Below, one piece after another: positions 56,377-64,000 of a DNA stretch of 64,000 bases. Each line of letters starts with the position of its first letter. Positions within the stretch are counted from its first letter, which is position 1. The position numbers and the translations under genes were made by a program. The stretch is from an uncultured Neomegalonema sp. (GTDB taxonomy: Bacteria > Pseudomonadota > Alphaproteobacteria > Rhodobacterales > Rhodobacteraceae), in assembly GCA_938008165.1 (NCBI GenBank), contig CALLLP010000003.1, positions 1-64,000 on the forward strand. Reading direction: 5' to 3'. The notes under the pieces were generated by a model. That model had not been told where the DNA came from. It was given only the letters and a program-made list of their open reading frames with translations, and did not search any database.

Positions 56377-57964
56377 TCCTTCGCCGAAATCAGGCATCGT
56401 CAAGGCGCTGCATGTCAAGGTCGATGACAAGGTCGGCGAAGGGGCGCTTCTGCTCGAACTGGATTTGCAAGAGGAGGCGGGCGCCCCTTCCGTCGCACAT
56501 CGCCCGAAGGAGGATTCGGTGCCAAGCGGGGCCAAGGTGCAGGGCGATGTCCATGCCTCACTGGTCGTGATGGGCGCAGGGCCGGGCGGCTACACCGCCG
56601 CATTCCGGGCCGCCGATCTGGGCATGGATGTGGTGCTGATCGAGCGCTGGCCCATGCTGGGCGGCGTGTGCCTCAATGTCGGGTGTATCCCGTCTAAAGC
56701 CCTGCTTCATGCGGCAAAAGTCATCGACGAAGCGTCGGAGATGAAGGACCATGGCATCCGCTTCGCCAAACCCGAAATCGACATCGATTCCCTGCGCGGC
56801 TGGAAAGATAGCGTGGTGTCGAAGTTGGTGGGCGGCTTGTCGGGGCTGGCCAAGGCCCGCAAGGTACGGGTCATCCACGGAAATGCACAATTCGAAGGGT
56901 CGAGCGCCATTCGCGTTACCGCCGAGGATGGATCGACGCAAACCGTAACCTTTGACAAGGCCATCATCGCCGCCGGATCAGAGCCGGTTGAGCTACCCTT
57001 CATTCCCCATGACGATCCGCGCGTGATGGATTCTACCGGCGCGCTGGAACTGGCCGATATCCCCAAGCGCATGCTGGTACTGGGCGGCGGGATCATCGGG
57101 CTGGAGATGGCGACCGTCTACGAGGCTCTGGGCGCGCAGATCACCGTTGTCGAGTTGCTCGACGGCCTGATGGCCGGGGCGGACCCCGATCTCGTCAAGC
57201 CGTGGCAAAAACGCATGGCACCCCGGTTCGAGAACATCTTCCTGAAAACCAAGGTTACGAACGTCACCGCGATGGATACGGGCCTCAAGGTCGATTTCGA
57301 GGGACCGGATGGCTCCTTCACGGATGTTTTCGACCGTATCCTCGTATCGGTCGGGCGCGTGCCGAATGGCAAGAAAATCAATGCGGGCGCAGCCGGTGTC
57401 ACAGTCGACGAACGCGGCTTTATCGCCACCGACAAACAGATGCGAACCAATATCCCCACCATTTTCGCCATTGGCGATATCGTCGGTCAGCCGATGCTGG
57501 CCCATAAGGCGGTGCATGAGGCAAAGGTCGCGGCGGAAGTTGCCGCCGGGCATAAATCCGCCTTCGATGCCAAGGTTATTCCTTCGGTCGCCTATACCGA
57601 TCCGGAAGTGGCATGGGTCGGTCTGACCGAAACCGACGCGAAGAAACAGGGCAAGAAGATCGGCAAGGGCGTCTTTCCGTGGGCCGCATCGGGCCGGTCG
57701 CTGGCGAATGGACGGGACGAAGGGATTACGAAGGTGATCTTTGACCCGGATACAAACCGGATTTTGGGCGCGGGAATCGTCGGGTCTTCTGCGGGCGATC
57801 TCATTTCAGAGGCGGTTCTGGCCATCGAGATGGGCGCCGACGCCGAAGATATCGCCTTGTCGATTCACCCGCATCCGACCCTGTCGGAGACGGTCGCCAT
57901 GGCGACGGAGATGTTTGACGGCACCATCACCGATCTGATGCCATCCAAGAAAAAGTCTGCCTGA
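56234..57964 (+). CDS. lpd: Dihydrolipoamide dehydrogenase with N-terminal lipoyl domain (PDH E3)
   Basis: Flavoprotein re-oxidising lipoyl groups with NAD+. 576 residues from ATG 56234 (preceded by AAAAAGGGA). An N-terminal lipoyl domain (about 1-78, lipoyl K43) and a linker precede the standard E3: FAD motif VVMGAGPGGYTAAFRAA, redox disulfide C146/C151 in GGVCLNVGCIPSKAL, NAD motif LVLGGGIIGLEMATVYEALG, FAIGDIVGQPMLAHKA, and the C-terminal H547/E552 pair in HPHPTLSE. Lipoyl-E3 fusions accompany AceE-type complexes in Neisseria and Ralstonia. Confidence 0.95.
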   Translation: MPIEKITVPDIGDFDSVPIIEIHVKEGDAVSAEDPLVTLESDKAAMDVPSPKSGIVKALHVKVDDKVGEGALLLELDLQEEAGAPSVAHRPKEDSVPSGAKVQGDVHASLVVMGAGPGGYTAAFRAADLGMDVVLIERWPMLGGVCLNVGCIPSKALLHAAKVIDEASEMKDHGIRFAKPEIDIDSLRGWKDSVVSKLVGGLSGLAKARKVRVIHGNAQFEGSSAIRVTAEDGSTQTVTFDKAIIAAGSEPVELPFIPHDDPRVMDSTGALELADIPKRMLVLGGGIIGLEMATVYEALGAQITVVELLDGLMAGADPDLVKPWQKRMAPRFENIFLKTKVTNVTAMDTGLKVDFEGPDGSFTDVFDRILVSVGRVPNGKKINAGAAGVTVDERGFIATDKQMRTNIPTIFAIGDIVGQPMLAHKAVHEAKVAAEVAAGHKSAFDAKVIPSVAYTDPEVAWVGLTETDAKKQGKKIGKGVFPWAASGRSLANGRDEGITKVIFDPDTNRILGAGIVGSSAGDLISEAVLAIEMGADAEDIALSIHPHPTLSETVAMATEMFDGTITDLMPSKKKSA

Positions 57965-58684
57965 GTGCGCACCCCCCTCTCCGAACGCCGCGTCATCCAT
58001 GACGTTGACGCGATCCTGCGGGAAAAACGTGATATCACCCTGCGCGCGGCCATCGATATGCGGTTTCTGCATGAGGATGCATCGCGTGATATGATCGTGC
58101 GGGAGGTCGCCTCCGCAGAGCGCATCCTCGATGTCGGCGCATCGATGCGCGATCATCTTGCGGCGTTGGAGGGGCGTGTAGAGACGCTCGATATTATCGA
58201 TTATGGCGATTATCCGGATATTATGGGCGATGTCTGCTCGCCTTTTCCGTCGGATATGAAAGGGCGATACGATGCCGTGATCGCGCTTGCGATTCTGGAG
58301 CATGTCTACGACCCTGCGGCGGCGGTGGAGAATTTTCGGGCGGCATTGCGCCCCGATGGGCAACTTTTTCTCTATATTCCATGGATGTGGCGCTATCACG
58401 CCAATCGACCGCTTGAATTTCAGGATTATCAACGTCTTAGCCGCGATGGAATCGCTTATCTGCTCCGCGATTTCGAGGATGTGACTCTCTACCCGCTGCG
58501 GGGAAAATGGGCGGCGCGGATGAATTTTTTTCGGTTTTGGAAACGCCGGATCGAAAAGCGGTTCGGTGGGCGGTTCAATCGTTTACTCGATGCGCGGGTG
58601 GATGATTGGCAGAATACCGTACAGACCTCCGGGTACTTTGTGACAGCAAGATGTCCGCTAGCGCTGGAAAACGCTGCGACATGA
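57965..58684 (+). CDS. Class I SAM-dependent methyltransferase-like protein
   Basis: 239 residues, GTG 57965 directly abutting the lpd stop, so it is probably translated from the pyruvate dehydrogenase transcript. The N-terminal half has a Methyltransf_11-like Rossmann fold: motif I is the atypical ILDVGASMRDHLAAL, then LDIIDYGDYPDIMGDV, YDAVIALAILEHVYDP and FRAALRPDGQLFLYIPW. The C-terminal part is basic (RFWKRRIEKRFGGRF). The usual GxGxG is reduced to GAS, so activity is uncertain. Substrate unknown. Confidence 0.75.
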   Translation: MRTPLSERRVIHDVDAILREKRDITLRAAIDMRFLHEDASRDMIVREVASAERILDVGASMRDHLAALEGRVETLDIIDYGDYPDIMGDVCSPFPSDMKGRYDAVIALAILEHVYDPAAAVENFRAALRPDGQLFLYIPWMWRYHANRPLEFQDYQRLSRDGIAYLLRDFEDVTLYPLRGKWAARMNFFRFWKRRIEKRFGGRFNRLLDARVDDWQNTVQTSGYFVTARCPLALENAAT

Positions 58685-58796
58685 TGCAGGTTAAAGAACC
58701 TCTGGATGTTCTCACCAAGAATGATATACCGCGCTCCGAATCGGGCGAAGGTTCATTTATTGCGCGAAGGCGTGTTATTATGGGGGATTGTTGCTC

Positions 58797-60371
58797 ATGG
58801 CTATGAAGGTCGGTGTCCCGAAGGAGACGATGGCCGGGGAAAAGCGCGTTGCGCTGACGCCCGAAACTGCCGGTCGAATCCAAAAACTTGGCTATGATGT
58901 GCAAATCGAGAGCGGCGCAGGCGATGCGGCGAATTTCTCGGATGATGCTTATGCCCAGGCCGGTGTGACGGTCTTGCCCGGTGCCGATGCCATCTGGTCC
59001 GGCTCCGATATCGTGATGAAGGTGCAACAGCCTTCGATGGACGAAGCTGAAAAGCTGGAAGCGGGCAAGACGCTCATCAGCTTTATCTGGCCCGCCCAAA
59101 ACGAGGAATTGCTGGCCAAGCTGACCTCGCAAAAACCCCATGCCGTTCTCGCGATGGATCAGGTGCCGCGTATTTCCCGCGCGCAAAAGCTGGATGCCTT
59201 GTCCTCCATGGCCAATATCGCCGGGTATCGGGCCGTGGTCGAGGCGGCGAATAACTTTGGCCGCTTCTTTACCGGGCAGGTCACGGCGGCGGGCAAGGTG
59301 CCCCCGGCAAAGGTTCTGGTGATCGGGGCCGGGGTCGCGGGGCTAGCGGCCATCGGCGCGGCACGGTCGATGGGGGCCATCGTGCGCTCGTTCGATATTC
59401 GCCCGGAGGTGGCTGAACAGATCGAATCGATGGGGGCGGAATTCCTGTTCCTCGATTTCGATAACGAAGATAGCGGCACCGAAGGCGGATACGCGAAACC
59501 CTCTTCACCCGAATTCCGCGAGAAGCAGCTCGAACTCTTCCGCGCACAGGCTCCGGATGTCGATATCGTCATCACCACGGCCCTGATCCCCGGTCGCCCT
59601 GCGCCGGAGCTGTGGACCGATGACATGGTCAAGGCGATGAAGCCCGGTTCCGTGGTCGTCGATCTCGCGGCAGAGCAGGGCGGCAACTGTGCCGCCACGG
59701 TCAAGGGCGAGCGGATCGTTACGGAAAACGACGTCGTCGTCATTGGCTATACCGATATGGTCAGCCGCATGGCCGCGCAATCGAGCCAATTATACGGAAC
59801 GAATCTGCGTCACTTGCTGGACGATATGACCCCCGAAAAGGATGGTCAGCCAAACGTCAATATGGAGGATACCGTCCTTCGCGGATGTACCGTCATCAAG
59901 GATGGCGAGGTTACGTATCCCCCGCCTTCGGTCGCCACATCGGTCGCTCCGAAACAGGCCGCCCCGAAGAAAAAAGAAGAAACCCCCGAAGAGATCGCGG
60001 CCCGCGAGGCGGAGGAATTGCGCAAGGCAGGCAGTCGAACGACGCTGTTGCTGGTCGCAGGCAGTGCGTTGCTGCTGCTTCTGGGCATGGTGGCTCCGGC
60101 CAGCTTCATGCAGCATTTCATCGTCTTCGTGCTGTCCTGCTTTGTCGGCTTTTATGTTATCTGGAATGTCGCCCATTCATTGCACACGCCCCTGATGGCG
60201 ATCACGAATGCGGTGTCTTCGATCATCATCGTCGGCGCGCTGCTGCAAATCGGGTCCACGAATACCGTCGTGATGATCCTCGCGGCGCTGTCGGTTCTCA
60301 TGGCTTCCGTAAATATTTTCGGTGGCTTCCTCGTTACGCGTCGCATGCTCGCGATGTTCCAAAAAAGCTGA
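58797..60371 (+). CDS. pntA: NAD(P) transhydrogenase alpha subunit (full-length PntA)
   Basis: Proton-driven hydride transfer from NADH to NADP+. 524 residues from ATG 58797, with GGGGGA nine bases upstream. NAD-binding domain I (about 1-380: [47 protein letters not shown]-like [16 protein letters not shown]), a charged linker ([18 protein letters not shown]), then four C-terminal membrane helices. It is the E. coli style undivided alpha subunit, not the split PntAA/PntAB of Rhodospirillum. Confidence 0.95.
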   Translation: MAMKVGVPKETMAGEKRVALTPETAGRIQKLGYDVQIESGAGDAANFSDDAYAQAGVTVLPGADAIWSGSDIVMKVQQPSMDEAEKLEAGKTLISFIWPAQNEELLAKLTSQKPHAVLAMDQVPRISRAQKLDALSSMANIAGYRAVVEAANNFGRFFTGQVTAAGKVPPAKVLVIGAGVAGLAAIGAARSMGAIVRSFDIRPEVAEQIESMGAEFLFLDFDNEDSGTEGGYAKPSSPEFREKQLELFRAQAPDVDIVITTALIPGRPAPELWTDDMVKAMKPGSVVVDLAAEQGGNCAATVKGERIVTENDVVVIGYTDMVSRMAAQSSQLYGTNLRHLLDDMTPEKDGQPNVNMEDTVLRGCTVIKDGEVTYPPPSVATSVAPKQAAPKKKEETPEEIAAREAEELRKAGSRTTLLLVAGSALLLLLGMVAPASFMQHFIVFVLSCFVGFYVIWNVAHSLHTPLMAITNAVSSIIIVGALLQIGSTNTVVMILAALSVLMASVNIFGGFLVTRRMLAMFQKS

Positions 60372-60386
60372 TCGGAGGCGGTTGAT

Positions 60387-61826
60387 ATGAGTATCGGACT
60401 TGTCAGCGCCGCCTATGTGGTCGCGGCTATTCTTTTCATCCTCGCGCTTGGCGGACTTTCCAATCAGGAAAAGGCCAAACGCGCGATTTGGTACGGCATC
60501 ATTGGCATGGCGCTCGCGGTCGTGGCGACCGTCGCCGGGCCGGGGGTCGCCAATCTGCCCCTGATTGCCGTGATGATCGCCATCGGCGGATTGGGCGGCT
60601 GGTTCGTCGCCAAAAAAGTGCAGATGACGCAGATGCCGGAACTCGTCGCCGGGTTTCACAGCCTCGTGGGTCTTGCGGCGGTCTTCATCGGCATCAATGC
60701 GCATCTTGAAATGGAGCGTGCGCTGGGGGCGGTTGCGGATGGCACAGCCAAGGATCTGGCGGGCTTCGCGGCGACCATTGCCAAGAAAACCTCGGTTGAG
60801 CTGGGCATTCTGAAGGTCGAATTGTTCCTCGGCATCCTGATCGGTGCGATCACCTTTACCGGATCGATCGTGGCCTATGGCAAGCTGGCAGGCAAAATTT
60901 CGTCCAACGCCCTGACTTTGCCGGGCCGCCACATGATCAATCTCGCGGCTTTTGCGGCATGTTTCGTGCTCGGCTTCATGTATCTGAACGGTGCGGGCCT
61001 CTGGACGATGATTGTCGTCGCGCTGATTTCGGGCGCAATCGGCTGGCATTTGATCATGGCCATCGGTGGCGCGGATATGCCCGTTGTCGTCTCGATGCTC
61101 AATTCGTATTCCGGGTGGGCGGCGGCGGCCATCGGCTTTACGCTTGGCAACGATCTGCTGATTGTCGTCGGCGCGCTGGTCGGTGCTTCGGGGGCGATCC
61201 TCAGCTATATCATGTGCAAGGGCATGAACCGCAGCTTTGCCTCCGTTATCCTCGGCGGCTGGGGCGGCGATGCCGGTGGACCGCAGCAGGAAGTTGATGG
61301 CGAGATGGTGCCCACGACGGTGGATACGGTCGTGCAGCAACTCGACGATGCAGATAATGTGATCTTCGTGCCCGGCTATGGTCTCGCCGTGGCGCAGGCG
61401 CAAGGCGCGGTGTCGGAGCTGACCAAGAAACTGCGCGCCAAAGGCAAGGAAGTGCGCTTCGCCATCCACCCCGTTGCCGGTCGCCTGCCCGGTCATATGA
61501 ACGTTTTGCTGGCCGAAGCAAAAGTACCCTATGATTACGTGCTGGAAATGGAAGAGATCAACGATGACTTCCCCTCGACGGATTTCGTCATGATCCTCGG
61601 CGCGAACGACATTGTTAACCCCTCCGCGCAGGACGACCCCAACTCGCCCATTGCCGGAATGCCGGTGCTGGAAGTCTGGAAAGCCAAGAACGTCGTTATC
61701 TCGAAACGCGGTCAGGGCAAGGGCTATTCCGGCGTCGAGAATCCGCTGTTCTTCAAGGAAAACAGCCGGATGCTCTATGGCGATGCAAAAGACAGTCTGG
61801 ACGCGATCCTCAAGCAGATGGATTGA
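60387..61826 (+). CDS. pntB: NAD(P) transhydrogenase beta subunit
   Basis: 479 residues. The N-terminal two-thirds is a membrane domain of about nine helices (AFHSLVG-like [32 protein letters not shown]); the C-terminal domain III binds NADP+ with [57 protein letters not shown] and [20 protein letters not shown] lies 8 bases before ATG 60387, 15 bases after pntA. A strong terminator follows. Confidence 0.96.
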   Translation: MSIGLVSAAYVVAAILFILALGGLSNQEKAKRAIWYGIIGMALAVVATVAGPGVANLPLIAVMIAIGGLGGWFVAKKVQMTQMPELVAGFHSLVGLAAVFIGINAHLEMERALGAVADGTAKDLAGFAATIAKKTSVELGILKVELFLGILIGAITFTGSIVAYGKLAGKISSNALTLPGRHMINLAAFAACFVLGFMYLNGAGLWTMIVVALISGAIGWHLIMAIGGADMPVVVSMLNSYSGWAAAAIGFTLGNDLLIVVGALVGASGAILSYIMCKGMNRSFASVILGGWGGDAGGPQQEVDGEMVPTTVDTVVQQLDDADNVIFVPGYGLAVAQAQGAVSELTKKLRAKGKEVRFAIHPVAGRLPGHMNVLLAEAKVPYDYVLEMEEINDDFPSTDFVMILGANDIVNPSAQDDPNSPIAGMPVLEVWKAKNVVISKRGQGKGYSGVENPLFFKENSRMLYGDAKDSLDAILKQMD

Positions 61827-61882
61827 TGCCAGGCTTTGCAATACGCTTGATGCCATGAATGCTCAGGCCTAAATCGACAAGA

Positions 61883-61921
61883 CAGAGGGCGAAATCCGGT
61901 ATCGCGCGATTTTGCCCTCTG
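61883..61921 (+). terminator. Terminator after pntAB
   Basis: CAGAGGGCGAAATC (61883-61896) pairs with GATTTTGCCCTCTG (61908-61921): 14 bp with a single G-U pair and an 11-base loop. A second hairpin, GGCGCTT-TGCG-AAGCGCC (61953-61970), follows, probably backing it up. Confidence 0.8.
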
Positions 61922-62048
61922 GGCGTTTGAGACAACATATCTACCGAGCCGGGGCGCTTTGCGAAGCGCCATATTTCCAAACCTGCAACCGCTTCTTGAC
62001 GGGATTGATCGCGATGATTTTTTCCATACAGCCGATCAAGGGTAACCT

Positions 62049-62954
62049 ATGCGCATCTTGATCCTAGGCGCGGCGGCGGGGGGCGGTTTTCCGCAGTGGA
62101 ATTGCGCCTGCTCGACCTGCGCCGCCTTTTGGCGGGGCGAGGCCGGTGTAACGGCGCGCACCCAATCCTCCATCGCGGTGACGGCGGATGGCGAGCATTG
62201 GGCGGTATTCAATGCCTCGCCCGATCTTCGCGAACAGATCATCGCTAACCCGGCCATGCACCCCCGACCGGAGCGGGGCCTGCGCGACAGTCCGATTGCG
62301 AGCGTCATCCTGACGAATGGCGATCTCGACCATGTGGCGGGGCTGCTCTCCCTACGCGAAAAGCATCCGCTCGGTCTTTATATGACGGGCGAGATTGCGA
62401 ATGTGCTCGATGCCAATCCGGTTTTCTCCGCTCTTGATCCGGCGTTTGTCCGGCGCGAGCGCATCGCCCTCGATACCGCGTTCGATCCGGTGCCGGGCGT
62501 GACCGTCCGCCTTTTCGCCGTGCCGGGTAAGGTGCCGCTCTATATGGAAGGGGAGACGGTCGAGACACAATTGATCGGTGAACAGACTGTCGGGGCCGAA
62601 ATCACGGCGGGGGGCAAGCGCGCGATGTATATTCCCGGCTGTGCCGCTGTACCCGATGACCTGAATGCGCGGATCAACGGAGCGGATCTGCTGATGTTCG
62701 ACGGCACGCTCTGGACCGATGACGAGATGCAACGTGAGCGGGTCGGGCAAAAGACCGGCGCACGGATGGGCCATATGTCCGTTTCGGGATCGGGCGGCAC
62801 CATGGCGACCTTTGCCGAGACAACCATTGCCCGCCGGGTGCTGGTGCATCTCAACAATACTAATCCCCTGCTTTTGCCCACAAGCGCCGAGCGCGCCGAG
62901 GTCGGGGCGGCGGGTTGGGAAGTCGCATATGATGGCATGGAGATTTCCATCTGA
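62049..62954 (+). CDS. pqqB: PQQ biosynthesis protein PqqB (metallo-beta-lactamase fold)
   Basis: 301 residues, clear match to PqqB: RILILGAAAGGGFPQWNC, two CxxC-like cysteine pairs (WNCACSTC), RTQSSIAVTADGEHW, FNASPDLREQI, the metal-site TNGDLDHVAGLLSL, and the C-terminal GRMGH-like GARMGHMSVSGSGG and LVHLNNTNPLL. PqqB is proposed to hydroxylate the PqqA-derived intermediate. ATG 62049 follows AAGGGTAA. Upstream 61827-62048 contains no pqqA-like peptide, and cbiD follows, so it is separated from pqqACDE. Confidence 0.9.
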   Translation: MRILILGAAAGGGFPQWNCACSTCAAFWRGEAGVTARTQSSIAVTADGEHWAVFNASPDLREQIIANPAMHPRPERGLRDSPIASVILTNGDLDHVAGLLSLREKHPLGLYMTGEIANVLDANPVFSALDPAFVRRERIALDTAFDPVPGVTVRLFAVPGKVPLYMEGETVETQLIGEQTVGAEITAGGKRAMYIPGCAAVPDDLNARINGADLLMFDGTLWTDDEMQRERVGQKTGARMGHMSVSGSGGTMATFAETTIARRVLVHLNNTNPLLLPTSAERAEVGAAGWEVAYDGMEISI

Positions 62955-62973
62955 TTTCGCGTATGCTCGCGCC

Positions 62974-64000
62974 ATGACCGATCCTTCGCCCCCCCTGCGC
63001 TTTGGTTGGACGACCGGCGCATGCGCTACCGCTGCCGCAAAAGCGGCGTGGACGGGGCTATGCACCGGGTCGATCCCCACAACCATCACCATCACTCTGC
63101 CAAAGGGTCAGCGCCCCGTCTTTACCATCGTACATGCGCAAATCGGCGCGGATTGGGCGCAAGCGACTGTCGAGAAAGACGCGGGCGACGATCCGGATGT
63201 TACCCATGGCGCCCTGATTACCGTGCGCATGGAGCGCGCCCCGATCGGAAGCGGCATCACGTTTCAGGCGGGGGAGGGCGTGGGCACGATCACGAAACCG
63301 GGCTTGCCCATCCCCGTTGGCGATCCGGCGATTAACCCTGTTCCGCGCCGCATGATCGATGAAGCCATTACGGAGGTCAGCGCCGAATATGGTGCCCCTC
63401 TCGATGCCTGCGTCACGATCTCGGTCGAGAACGGCGCGGCTCTTGCGCTCAAGACATGGAACCCGCGCCTTGGCATCATCGGTGGGATCAGCATTCTGGG
63501 CACGACCGGAATCGTGCGCCCCTTCTCCTGCTCTGCGTGGATCGCGTCTATTCATCGGGGAATCGATGTGGCCGTGGCGACGGAAGCGCAGCATGTCGTC
63601 GGTGCCACCGGCGCGACCTCGGAAGGATATGTGCGCACGCTCTATAACCTGCCCGATAGCGCCTATCTCGATATGGGCGATTTCGTGGGGGGGTTGCTCA
63701 AATATCTGCGCCGCCATCCCGTTCCCCGCATCACGATTGCCGGGGGGCCGGGCAAGATGACGAAGCTGGCACAGGGCGCGCTCGATCTGCATTCAAAGCG
63801 CAGTCAGGTCGATCTGGAGACCCTCGCCCGGCGCGCCGGTATGCCCGATATCACGCGGGCGAATACGGCGCTGGAAGCCTTTGGCATTGGCGGCGAGGCC
63901 CTCGCCCGGATTGTGTGCGACGATGCGCGGGTCGCGGTGAATAACACCCTGCGCGGAGCTGGGGTGGAGGTCGAAACCCTGATCGTCGGGCGCAAGGGCG
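62974..64000 (+). CDS. cbiD: Cobalt-precorrin-5B C1-methyltransferase CbiD (C-terminus beyond window)
   Basis: Cobalamin pathway enzyme methylating C-1 of the corrin ring. 342 residues are visible with an open frame to the edge, close to the usual length of about 360-370. Motifs: LRFGWTTGACATAAAKAA at the N-terminus, the GAGVGTITKPGL-like GEGVGTITKPGLPIPVG, NPRLGIIGGISILGTTGIVRP and ITIAGGPGKMTKLAQG. Start ATG 62974 lies 19 bases after pqqB. The rest of the cobalamin cluster presumably follows outside. Confidence 0.93.
   Translation, partial: MTDPSPPLRFGWTTGACATAAAKAAWTGLCTGSIPTTITITLPKGQRPVFTIVHAQIGADWAQATVEKDAGDDPDVTHGALITVRMERAPIGSGITFQAGEGVGTITKPGLPIPVGDPAINPVPRRMIDEAITEVSAEYGAPLDACVTISVENGAALALKTWNPRLGIIGGISILGTTGIVRPFSCSAWIASIHRGIDVAVATEAQHVVGATGATSEGYVRTLYNLPDSAYLDMGDFVGGLLKYLRRHPVPRITIAGGPGKMTKLAQGALDLHSKRSQVDLETLARRAGMPDITRANTALEAFGIGGEALARIVCDDARVAVNNTLRGAGVEVETLIVGRKG

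Noticed and set aside
60177-61856. 559-codon minus-strand open frame opposite pntB
   Set aside because: Highly charged (His/Asp/Arg-rich) low-complexity product, antisense to an unmistakable PntB. A codon-bias shadow.
61827-62048. Search for a pqqA peptide upstream of pqqB
   Set aside because: No short frame with the Glu-x3-Tyr core is present; the space holds two hairpins only.
1-64000. CRISPR arrays, tRNA/rRNA genes, IS elements, prophage or defence islands
   Set aside because: I saw no spaced direct-repeat array, cloverleaf, transposase or integrase; the gene content is uniform housekeeping and metabolism.

Overview
The window reads as one contiguous, GC-rich chromosomal segment of an alphaproteobacterium. 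The gene orders coq10/cinA/pgpA/ispDF/dusB/ntrB/ntrC/ntrY/ntrX/trkA/trkH/hfq/hflX and iscR/nifS-like/sufB/sufC/sufD/YIP1-like/sufS are typical of that class, and the second resembles Rhodobacterales; that finer placement is inference. I see no rRNA, tRNA, CRISPR array, insertion sequence, integrase or phage gene. Coding density is very high, with many 1 to 8 base start/stop overlaps and no clearly broken gene. The genes at both ends run off the window.

Layout. 1-2350: an iron(III) ABC permease (cut at its C-terminus) divergent from a Tat-exported intradiol-dioxygenase-like protein. 2372-9592: a large AsmA/YhdP-like envelope protein, the peroxiredoxin Bcp, a bactofilin, a FadR-type GntR regulator, a DedA-like membrane protein and DsbB. 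9785-14091: an alanine/serine-glyoxylate aminotransferase, tyrS, anmK and an alpha/beta hydrolase. 14143-22320: the SUF iron-sulfur operon led by an IscR-type regulator and carrying four extra small genes; its promoter overlaps a palindrome of the Irr-box type. 22334-29978: a COQ10-like protein, an ammonium transporter, a pncC/pgpA/ispDF operon and dusB-ntrB-ntrC. 30143-39380: ntrYX, trkAH, hfq, hflX, miaA.

39442-44601 looks like a reductive pyrimidine (or hydantoin/ureide) catabolic locus: dihydropyrimidinase, a small secreted protein and an M20 carbamoyl-amide hydrolase, divergent from a RutR-like regulator with a candidate operator between them. 44644-47739 holds a DMT exporter, a PEP-mutase-family protein and an MFS carrier. 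47859-49454 is a second, divergent ammonium transporter followed by an uncharacterised 61-residue membrane protein. 49680-57964 joins phaB and phaA to a complete pyruvate dehydrogenase of the homodimeric-E1 type (aceE, aceF with two lipoyl domains, lipoyl-E3), so acetyl-CoA production and polyhydroxybutyrate precursor synthesis lie together. 57965-61826 has a methyltransferase and pntAB, and the window closes with an isolated pqqB and the start of cbiD.

The window is mostly housekeeping and nitrogen/carbon metabolism. I found no convincing defence or mobile system. The points most worth a second look are small proteins embedded in known operons (49269, 41212, 17460-18464, 39442), regulatory palindromes (14164, 42762, 30018, 47739), an NtrX lacking the sigma-54 loop, and a pyruvate dehydrogenase unusual for an alphaproteobacterium.
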